DNA from: Isotricha intestinalis
Lineage: Eukaryota; Ciliophora; Litostomatea; Vestibuliferida; Isotrichidae
DNA: 32,680 nt
Direction of reading: 5' to 3'
Assembly (NCBI GenBank): GCA_023807065.1
Contig: JAJJLU010003765.1
Location: forward strand, 1 to 32,680
Under the pieces are notes generated by a model that saw only the letters and a list, made by a program, of their open reading frames with translations, had not been told where the DNA came from and ran no database searches. This document shows, piece after piece, positions 1-7,583 of this stretch; the stretch's first letter is position 1; every line of letters starts with the position of its first letter. Both the position numbers and the translations under genes were made by a program.

Positions 1-258
1 AATTCCTTCATACATCATTGCTTCATAGCCAAATTTTCCTAAGCCAAGAAATGTTAAGGCACCTCCCCAAACTACGTCAAATCCGCAAATTGCTAAGGCG
101 TATGCTCCAAAAGAGAATTGAATTATAGAAGAAATTTCAAAAATATTTCCTGTTAAATCATATCCTTTTAAAGCATTATTTATTTCTTCTACAGAAATAT
201 CATTTATTATTTTTATAAATTTTTTATCATTTTCTTTTTTTTGTTCTATATTATCCAT
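1..258 (-). CDS. 5' part of an unknown membrane-associated protein (cut by window start)
   Basis: An uninterrupted minus-strand frame runs from an ATG at 258-256 to the window edge, giving 86 codons with no stop. The product begins MDNIEQKKENDKKFIKIIND. A short charged N-terminal region (about residues 1-45) is followed by a hydrophobic, Gly-rich segment (about residues 46-80, including SFGAYALAICGFDVVWGGAL) that could be a membrane hairpin or the start of a transmembrane domain. The third codon positions are more GC-rich near the window edge than in most genes here. I do not recognise the family. The ATG is the first in frame after AT-rich non-coding sequence. Coding is well supported by composition and open length; function is unknown. 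Confidence 0.7.
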   Translation of the reverse strand, partial: MDNIEQKKENDKKFIKIINDISVEEINNALKGYDLTGNIFEISSIIQFSFGAYALAICGFDVVWGGALTFLGLGKFGYEAMMYEGI

Positions 259-508
259 GTTTTTTATTATATATGATTATTTTTAATTTTATTTATTAAT
301 TTTTTTGCAAATGTTCAAAATTTAGAAGCAAAAATGGGGATTGGGAATCATTACTTTTAACATCTTCATTCTTAATTTCATTTTTTTGACATCATTAATA
401 TCTTTTTTATCTATTTTATATTTTTCTTTTTTTGTTTCATTAATTACATCATTCTTTCCAATTTCTTCTTTCTTTAAATTTTTTTTACTTTAATTTTCAA
501 TTATTTTT
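259..508. other. Intergenic, nothing recognisable
   Basis: AT-rich sequence upstream of the partial gene at 1-258 and downstream of the decayed zinc-knuckle gene. Both strands carry frequent stops. I see no RNA gene or regular motif. Confidence 0.5.
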
Positions 509-920
509 TTATTGACCACATTTTGCCAATTCTTTATAGACATAATATTCCATTGGTTCATCCTCTTATTCTAAGCAGCAACAATTCTAAAAAATTTGAC
601 AAAACTAGACTTCTTCTCATGCCCTTTCTTTCCACATTCCCAACATGTAATATCAGGATAATTCCTAACAAAATGGCCTCTTTGAGCACAATATTTGAAG
701 CAAATTTCATTTCTTCTCTTCCTTTATGCGTCAATACTCTTTTTACCTCTCACATGAATATTTTTGCCATCCATTTTTTTTTAAAATTATGCTTGGACGC
801 ATCATTCCATCATAGAATTTTAGTAATAATTTTACTAGCTTTTATGGGTTTAATTCACCAGATTTAATTTGATTGCTAGAATCTATCCATTTAATTTTAA
901 ATAAATGTTTAATAAAAAAA
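509..920 (-). pseudogene. Decayed CCHC zinc-knuckle (Gag-like or nucleic-acid-binding) gene
   Basis: Minus-strand reading gives recognisable pieces in changing frames. First is a helical segment (IKWIDSSNQIKSGELNP, then a stop, then KLVKLLLKFYDGMMRPSII). Next come two zinc-knuckle-like pieces, ICFKYCAQRGHFVRNYP and TCWECGKKGHEKKSS. The last piece is EDEPMEYYVYKELAKCGQ, ending in TAA at 511-509. The knuckles are damaged: the first has C-x3-C instead of C-x2-C and Tyr where the last Cys belongs, and the second has Ser at the last Cys. There are several in-frame stops and at least two frame changes. CCHC knuckles occur in retroelement Gag proteins and in cellular RNA-binding proteins, and I cannot tell which this was. 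Base composition is less AT-rich than the surroundings. Confidence 0.6.
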
Positions 921-987
921 AATTTTAAATCATTTAATTAATTTAATTATGATTAAGATTTAATTACTGTAAATGTTATTTTATGTC

Positions 988-1116
988 TCATTCCACCCTC
1001 CCTCGTTTTTTGTCTAATTTTTTGAATTTTGGGAGGTGGAATGACCCATCCAATATGGTTTTTCCTATTTTAACAAAATTAGAAAGTAATCTTTTTGTAA
1101 TGATATTATTAAATAA
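988..1116 (-). other. Short open frame with an embedded imperfect hairpin, probable gene remnant
   Basis: A minus-strand frame of 42 codons ends in TGA at 990-988 and includes NFVKIGKTILDGSFHLPKF. It has no ATG and follows a stop, so it is probably the tail of a decayed gene, perhaps the same one as the zinc-knuckle remnant downstream. It contains an inverted repeat: the left arm at 988-1002 (TCATTCCACCCTCCC) pairs with the right arm at 1031-1044 (GGGAGGTGGAATGA), with one bulged C and a loop of about 28 nt. This is the most GC-rich patch in the first 3 kb. No target-site duplication or telomeric repeat is visible. Confidence 0.4.
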
Positions 1117-1282
1117 TTAATAATACATTTAATATTCCCTTCTTTTAATAGTTAAATGATTTATAATATTTTTTTAAAAATATGAATTAATAGGAAAAAC
1201 ATATATATAACTTTAATTTATTTAGAAAATAGGAACTAATAATTTATTCAATATTTTATAAAAATTTTTTTCGAATTTAATT

Positions 1283-3154
1283 TTATCGTAACATATGAAT
1301 TTCCTTGCAATTTTTCTATAAATATATTAAAAAAAGTTATTTACTCCCTTTTTTTATTAAAAAATTACAGCCTGATTGATTTTAATTTAATAATTTTTAC
1401 TCCCTTTTAATTAACAATTTTATTACACACTAAAATATAAATCTTTAATTACTTTCTAAAATTATAATTAAATTACAGGCTAATTTTAACTAATAATTAC
1501 ACACTAATAGGATATATTTTTTCTTTACAGGCTTAAATTAAAATAAAAAATTAACAATCTAAAATATAAATTTTTGCATTACATCCTATATATTAAAATA
1601 ATTTTACGTCCTAAAATCATATAAATAAGTTTACTTTCTATTATTTATTAGAATAAATTAAACCAACTAAATTTTCAATAATTAATTAACAATCTATAAA
1701 AATTATTCAAATGTTAACTGTCTATAATTATAAATTTTTCAAACTTCCTTTTTAAAGTTAGTTATTTGTTTACTTTCTAATAATTTTATATTCATAAATA
1801 CAGGCTATAATTCATTAAAGTCATTTATACTTTCTTTTTTAATTATAAAAATAATTAATTACAGTCTATATATTTAAAAATTTTTGAACATCCTATTAAA
1901 TCAATGATTATTTTATTTACTTTCTAATAATTTTTTATTTGTTTTCATACTGGCTGTTTTAATTAAAAAACAAATTACTCCCTATTATTAATTAATTTTT
2001 TACTGGCTTAAATGATTAGTGATTATCTAACCAACTGATTAAATATATAATTATATTTACAGGCTAAAATAAAATTATATAATATACTCCCTAAAATATT
2101 ATTATTTTAAATTAAACATCCTATTTTCTTAACAATATTTTACTTTCTTAAATAAATTAAATAAATGATACCCACTAAAGGTTAAAAATTATATTTTATA
2201 TTACTTTCTATAATTTATGAAAGTTAAAATCTTATATACTAAACATTTAAAAAATGAAATTTTACTGTCTGTTATTGTAAAATAATTGGATTTTTACATA
2301 CTAAAATAATAATTATTATTTTATATACAAACTATTTTCTATTGAAGATTATACATCCCACTAAAGAATACAATAAATAAATTTATTTACTAACTAAAAT
2401 TCTTTAGAAAATATCTTATTGTCTAAATAAATGTTAAAAATTACTCCTGTCTAAAAATTTAATATTATTATTTAACCCACTAAATCATAAATTTTTTTTT
2501 TTACTGTCTTAATTATTAATAAACCATATTTACAGGCTTTAATATTATTTATTGTTATATTCAACTTCCTGAAATATAAAGTTCTTATATTAACTTTCTT
2601 ATATATTCAAATATAATTATTTACCCACTATATTTAATAAATATATATACTGGCTATATTTTATTTGAATTTATTGACTTCCTAATAATTATAAATAAAG
2701 TTAATACATTCTAAAATTCAATAAATTCATTAATTTACTTCCTATTATTTAATTTCAATAAGTTAACTCCCTAAAATAATAATATTAATATTAAACTTTC
2801 TAAAAAAAAATAAATATATTTTTACCCACTAAATTGATAAGAAAATATATTAACAAACTATTTAATTAATAAATCTTATACTTGCTATTAAATTAGAATA
2901 TCATTATCATACATTCTTTAAAAATAAATAATTTTATTTACTCCCTTAATAATTATTTTAATTTAAAGTAACACACTAAATAATCAAAAAAAATTCACTT
3001 TCTGAAATATAAAGAAAATAATACTATCTGAGAAGAATTTATATAAAAAATACGCACTTAAATAATTTTAAAAAGATACTCTAAAAATAAAAAAAATATT
3101 ACCTAATTTCCCATTCTATCAAAAATAAATAAGTAATAGATAAATACTATCCAT
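1283..3154 (-). CDS. 80-residue zinc-ribbon-like protein encoded by 65 exons, 61 of them one or two codons long
   Basis: Reading the minus strand and removing every GT...AG segment leaves one continuous frame. Exon 1 (3154-3148, ATGGATA), exon 2 (3115-3103, 13 nt) and exon 3 (3080, a single A) spell MDKWEIR. Then 61 microexons (59 of 3 nt, two of 6 nt) add 63 codons with no stop. The last exon (1315-1283) adds ten residues and a TAA stop. The product starts MDKWEIRCIKCGNQFWKG and ends IPCPKCGAGKNCKEIHMLR. Cys8/Cys11 and Cys64/Cys67 are two CxxCG knuckles, suggesting one zinc-ribbon or treble-clef site; Cys73 and His77 are nearby. The middle is rich in Trp, Lys, Glu and Pro. Introns are 21-32 nt and make up about 87% of the gene. 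The paired knuckles and clean start and stop argue strongly against chance. I do not recognise the family. It is divergent from the EF-hand gene, with 309 nt between starts. Confidence 0.9.
1345..3056 (-). other. Array of 61 single- or double-codon exons
   Basis: Lowest coordinates of the 3-nt exons in minus-strand order: 3054, 3025, 2999, 2973, 2942, 2913, 2882, 2855, 2826, 2797, 2768, 2739, 2708, 2679, 2651, 2625, 2595, 2566, 2534, 2505, 2477, then 6-nt 2445-2450, then 2420, 2391, then 6-nt 2355-2360, then 2329, 2298, 2266, 2236, 2205, 2172, 2144, 2118, 2088, 2061, 2032, 2004, 1979, 1951, 1921, 1890, 1863, 1831, 1802, 1774, 1745, 1719, 1691, 1664, 1635, 1608, 1583, 1556, 1529, 1501, 1477, 1453, 1427, 1401, 1369, 1345. 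Each is preceded by AG and, except 2420 and 2236, followed by GT. Spacing is 24-36 nt throughout, with no gap that could hide a missed exon. All introns here are phase 0. Intron sequences differ from one another, so this is not a tandem DNA repeat. Confidence 0.85.
3080..3154 (-). other. 5' exons of the microexon gene, including a one-nucleotide exon
   Basis: Exon 1 is 3154-3148 (7 nt). Intron 1 is 3147-3116 (32 nt, GTATTT...GATAG). Exon 2 is 3115-3103 (AATGGGAAATTAG). Intron 2 is 3102-3081 (22 nt, GTAATA...TTTTAG). Exon 3 is the single base 3080 (A), followed by intron 3 at 3079-3057 (23 nt, GTATCT...TTTAAG). These introns are in phases 1, 2 and 0. Only this splicing gives ATG GAT AAA TGG GAA ATT AGA and leads into the codon-by-codon array in frame. 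Without exon 3 the downstream codons would lose register. Confidence 0.8.
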
Positions 3155-3463
3155 TGTTAAATTAAATAATTAATAATATATAATAAAAATTAAAATTTAA
3201 TATTATTTGAAATTCAAAAACCATGAAATATAAAAATTCTTAAATGATAGTAATTATTTTTATTAATAAAGTCAAATCTAATATAAATTAATTTTAATAT
3301 AATTTCTTTATTTTACATTTTCTTTTTTTTAACTCATGTTTTAAATATATTAAAGTTTTTATTGAATAATTTGAGAAAAATTTGTATGATTCTTTTGCAA
3401 AAATCATCTAAAAATATTTAAAATAAAAATATTTAATAAAATATATAAATGAATTAAAAATAA
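3155..3463. promoter_or_regulatory. Divergent intergenic region between the microexon gene and the EF-hand gene
   Basis: These 309 nt separate the ATG of the minus-strand microexon gene from the ATG of the plus-strand EF-hand gene, so both promoters should lie here or overlap it. The sequence is almost wholly A and T. I see no distinct element that I can name. Confidence 0.4.
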
Positions 3464-5455
3464 ATGTTACCTGGAAGATGTCAATATTTACTAGGAAAAT
3501 TTTTATTAGATATTTCTCAATATGAAAGACAAATAGAAAATTTAAGAGAATTAATAATTCAGAATTTAGAATTTAATTTTTCAAATGTTTATAAATATTT
3601 CGCATATGAAAATAAAAATTATATAGATGCAAAAAGTATATTTAAATTTTTAAAAAAAAATGGAATAAATTCAACATTTAATGAAATTCAATTTATAATA
3701 TTTTTTTATGACGATAATGAAGATTCAGTATTATCATTTAATGAATTAATGAATTTAATATTACCAGATAAAAATTATTCGTTAAAAAATTTAGTTGAAC
3801 CAGTAACAAAATGTTTTATATATGATAAAAAAGTAAAACTTCCTTTAAGTGTAGAATATTCATTAATATCTTTTTTTGAAAAAGAATTAGAATTAATAAG
3901 ATTAATAATAGATTTTAGAAATTATATTAAAACTTATCCTGGAATTGACGTTCATGATATTTTTCATGGAATTAAAGGATTTGATGATGGAATTACTATG
4001 AATAATTTAAATACTTTTTTAAAGAAAAATTATTTTAAATATACTGAAGAAGATTTAAGAAGTATTATCAAGAGATTAGATCTTCATAGAGATTCTATTA
4101 TTGATTTTTATGAATTTCATGAATTTTTCTGCTTTCCTGTTATTAGATGTAAATGTTGTGTTCCATGTAATAAATGTAAAGATAATTATTATGGAAATAA
4201 AAAAATAAATAATTATTTATCTTCTTCTGATTCGGATTTAAAGTCTCAAAATAATTTTATTAATAATGTTAATAATTTTTATACTGTTGTTGGGAAAGTT
4301 TCTAATAATTTAAATTTAAGGATTTCTCCTCAAAGAAATTATCCTCCTCAAAAAGATAATATTTATAATGATAATAATTCTATAGATTCTAATCAAAGAA
4401 ATTCAAATTTAGAAAATTTTGAAATTAATAATTATAATATTCAAAATAATAATATGAATAATAATTCTAACAATAAAATAATGAATAATATGAATAATAA
4501 TCATAACAATAATAATATGAATAATGATATGAATAATTATAATAACAATATGAATTATAATAAATATAATTATTCCAACAATAATATGGAAAGTAATTAT
4601 AATGATATGAATAATAATATGAATACTAATATATACAATAATTATTATAATAAAATAAATGATTATAATGTAAATAATAATTTTCAACAAAATAATACTA
4701 TTAATAATAATAAACCTTATGATCCTTGTGAATTTATATATGAAATGTATTGTAATAACCCTAATATTGAAGAAAATGAAATATTAAAAGATGGAAGAAG
4801 AAATTTTTTATTATATTTAGATGAAGTAATAGGTATAGAAAAAAAAATAGAAAATTCAAAAATAGAATTATCATGTCAAAATGATTTTAATATAGAAGAT
4901 GCTTTTAGATTATTTGAATATAAAGGAAGAGGAATTTTAACAGAAGAAGATTTAAAAATAGGATTAAATTTATTAAATTTATCAACATCTGATAAAGATA
5001 TATATTTAATATTAAAAAGAGGAGATATTCAAAATAATAATTATTTAACATATGAAGATTTTTTTGATTTAATGACTCCATTTCAAAAAGATTATAGAGA
5101 AGATATTGAAAAAAGAAAACCTTTAAATAAAAAAACAAAATATAATAAAGCAGAAATTTTTTCTAATTATACTATTAAATTAATTCAAAATTTATTTAGA
5201 TTAATTATTATTTCTGAATTAAAAATACAGAATTTAAAATTTTCTCTTATTGATACTAAAAGAAATTTACAAATTTTTTTTAATGAAATTGATAGATTTA
5301 AAAAAGGTTCTATTAATTGTTTAGATTTACAACATTATTTAAAAGTTAATGATTATAATTTTACTGAACAAGAATGTGCTTTAATTTTTATTAGAATGGA
5401 TAGAAATAGAGATGGAAAATTAGAGTTATTTGAAATTGAAAGAGAAATAAGTTAA
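3464..5455 (+). CDS. EF-hand calcium-binding protein with central Asn-rich region
   Basis: The protein has 663 residues. A degenerate EF-loop lies at residues 83-94 (DDNEDSVLSFNE) and another EF-like segment reads LDLHRDSIIDFYEF near residue 206. After a Cys cluster (RCKCCVPCNKCK) comes a long Asn/Met/Tyr-rich region (about residues 300-420). More EF-like segments follow (RGDIQNNNYLTYEDFF), and a textbook loop sits at the C-terminus, residues 646-657 (DRNRDGKLELFE, with acidic residues at positions 1, 5 and 12). Multi-EF-hand proteins of this kind are calcium sensors; the partner is unknown. The Cys-rich patch could bind zinc or be lipid-modified, which is inference. The ATG is the first in the open frame. 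No introns are needed, unlike the divergent neighbour. Confidence 0.85.
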   Translation: MLPGRCQYLLGKFLLDISQYERQIENLRELIIQNLEFNFSNVYKYFAYENKNYIDAKSIFKFLKKNGINSTFNEIQFIIFFYDDNEDSVLSFNELMNLILPDKNYSLKNLVEPVTKCFIYDKKVKLPLSVEYSLISFFEKELELIRLIIDFRNYIKTYPGIDVHDIFHGIKGFDDGITMNNLNTFLKKNYFKYTEEDLRSIIKRLDLHRDSIIDFYEFHEFFCFPVIRCKCCVPCNKCKDNYYGNKKINNYLSSSDSDLKSQNNFINNVNNFYTVVGKVSNNLNLRISPQRNYPPQKDNIYNDNNSIDSNQRNSNLENFEINNYNIQNNNMNNNSNNKIMNNMNNNHNNNNMNNDMNNYNNNMNYNKYNYSNNNMESNYNDMNNNMNTNIYNNYYNKINDYNVNNNFQQNNTINNNKPYDPCEFIYEMYCNNPNIEENEILKDGRRNFLLYLDEVIGIEKKIENSKIELSCQNDFNIEDAFRLFEYKGRGILTEEDLKIGLNLLNLSTSDKDIYLILKRGDIQNNNYLTYEDFFDLMTPFQKDYREDIEKRKPLNKKTKYNKAEIFSNYTIKLIQNLFRLIIISELKIQNLKFSLIDTKRNLQIFFNEIDRFKKGSINCLDLQHYLKVNDYNFTEQECALIFIRMDRNRDGKLELFEIEREIS

Positions 5456-7583
5456 TTTAATTATCTTTTATTATTTTTTTATTTTAAAAATATGATAAAA
5501 AATATATTCTATAAGAAAACATTTTATGAATTAATATAGAAATAAAATAATAAAAAAATGTTTTATCTTAATAAAATATTAATTATTCATTTTTATTTAA
5601 TTCATGAAATGAGGTTAATAAAAAAGTTAGAAAAAATTATAATGATTTTCAAATATTAAATTATCTAAATGATAATAAAAAGAAGATCATTCAATTTTTT
5701 CTTATTCAAGAAGGGATTTTAATCCCTTTGGAATAAAAAATTTGGAAATATTTTTAGATGATTATAATTTATTTTTTAATTAATTAATTTTAATTATTAG
5801 AAAGCAATAAATTGTAATTGTTTTTCATTCATTACACATTTAACTTTCAGTTAATTTTTAAAATTATTTTTATATAATAATTTTATTATATTTTTCAAAT
5901 TATTTATTTTTAAATAATTCAAAAAGAAATAATATAAATTCTTTTTAAAGATTGAAAAATATTTCAAATTAAATAAAGAAAGAATAAATAATGAAAGAAT
6001 TATATACAAAATAACTTTTATTATTATTATGAAAACAAAATAAGAAGCAAAAATAAAAACAGAAGAAGAATATTTAAATTTTATATTAAATAAAATCCAA
6101 ATCTTCAAATTACTCTTCAATTAGGACAATCAATTTTTATCTTTATTGATTCTGTTAAAATATTATAATAATAAAAATCACAAGAATAAATAGAAAATAA
6201 TATTATAAAATTAAATAATCATTAGATTTATCCTATATTCTGATGATATATATTTTTACAATATATTTATACTAAATCTAAATTTGAATTTAAATTTATC
6301 CTATTAGTGCAAAAGATTAGATTTATAAAAATATGATTATTATTTAAAAAAATATTGATACATTATTATATATATTTATTCCATTTTCAAATAAATTTTC
6401 TTCATTTTGATTAGATTCTAATATTGAATTATTTAAAAATATCATTTTTTAAATATATTCATTTTTTTTTCAATAAAAATTACAATTATTAGGGTAACTT
6501 TTTGAAGAATAAAAAATATATTAATATAAATTATTTTCTTTTGATAAATATTTTTAAGTTTTAATAATAAATATACTTTTATTATTTTATATTTATTAAA
6601 AACCAAATGTTTAAATTAAAAGAATTAATTTGTTTCTAATATATAATTTACAATATTTTTTTGAGAAAAATAGAAAAAAAGTTAAAATGAAAATTAATTA
6701 ATAATAAAGTAAATTGAATATTCTTGATTCAATTTTTTTCAAATTTTTAATTATCTTTAATTGATAAATATTTAATTCATCAAAAGAAAATAAAATATCA
6801 ACAATTTTTCCAAAAAATTGAGGATTAAGAATATTAACATATTTCATAATTGAATAATTAATTTACTTTAAATAAATATATTGAATGTTATTTAAAAAAT
6901 TTAATACTCATTAAACCAAAAATTCAAATTAATTAAATTTACTTTAAATTGTAAACCTGAATTTCTCATTTCATGAAATATATTTATTAAATTTAAAATT
7001 ATTATTATTTAAATCATAATTAATATCTTACATAATGAATATTTATTTTCAAATTATATACTTAATTTTTTCTAATTTTCTCTTAGAAATGTATTATCTT
7101 ATTATTTTTATTTAATTTATAAAAATTTATAATTAAAAAAGTGTTTAATCAAAGAAAGAATTGATATTAAAATAGTATTTATATAATATTATTTTCTAAT
7201 AAATTTAAAATATCTTTTTTGTATCCGTTGAAAATATTTTTAATAATTTTTATTTAATAAATAATAGAATTATTTTTTAACTTGTGTTTTAATTTGAATT
7301 TACTATTCAATGATTATTTTTGACATTAATGAAATTACATTTTATTAATTGAGTATAAACAATTAATTGATATTTTTGATTTTTATTAAAATATTTTAAT
7401 TAATCTACGTCTTTTTGTTTTTATATTAATATTATGTTAAAAAGTTTTTTCATTGAAATCATATAAATAATTAAATTTAGAAGAAAATGAAAAAATAATA
7501 TAAATAATTTCAATTAATGATTTAGTAAACTATTATGTAATTTAATATCATTACAAAATAATTCACAATTCTTATTAATATTA
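5456..7583. other. 2.1-kb gene-poor region with possible coding remnants
   Basis: No long frame is convincing. On the plus strand about 5935-6123, a frame reads KIEKYFKLNKERINNER and, after one in-frame TAA, EAKIKTEEEYLNFILNK, ending in TAG; it looks like a decayed gene. On the minus strand a 49-codon frame is open at 6847-6698 (separate entry). At 5711-5728 there is a short perfect inverted repeat (AAGGGATT, TT, AATCCCTT). The 89-codon minus frame at 5851-6120 is hydrophobic and antisense to the plus remnant, so I do not count it. No second AG-NNN-GT array is present. Confidence 0.5.
6698..6847 (-). CDS. Possible small protein or gene fragment of 49 residues
   Basis: The frame runs from ATG (6847-6845) to TAA (6700-6698) and starts MKYVNILNPQFFGKIVDILF. 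Codon use (CCT, CAA, GGA, GTT among A/T codons) resembles real genes here. Upstream minus-strand sequence also contains coding-like pieces broken by stops (for example NNNFKFNKYIS), so this may be the surviving end of a decayed gene. No family recognised. Confidence 0.3.
   Translation of the reverse strand: MKYVNILNPQFFGKIVDILFSFDELNIYQLKIIKNLKKIESRIFNLLYY

Noticed and set aside
523..867. Plus-strand open frame of 114 codons
   Set aside because: It is antisense to the zinc-knuckle remnant, which carries recognisable motifs; its own composition looks non-coding.
1343..3060. CRISPR array or satellite DNA, suggested by the regular motif spacing of about 29 nt
   Set aside because: The repeated part is only AC-NNN-CT with variable NNN and the spacers are unrelated AT-rich sequence. 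The NNN units translate to a coherent protein, which neither a CRISPR nor a satellite would do.
1343..3060. Internal eliminated sequences removed from DNA (ciliate IESs) instead of introns
   Set aside because: Boundaries are consistently GT...AG on one strand, with no flanking TA duplication or other shared direct repeat at the junctions. Introns fit better. Not fully excluded; comparison of cDNA with macronuclear DNA would settle it.
1343..3060. Translational bypassing of non-coding inserts, as in some yeast mitochondria
   Set aside because: GT and AG ends are splice-site hallmarks and are not needed for ribosome hopping.
5711..5728. Short perfect inverted repeat as a terminator or small RNA
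   Set aside because: Isolated 8-bp stem with no T tract logic for a eukaryote and no neighbouring gene end close by; such palindromes are expected in AT-rich DNA.
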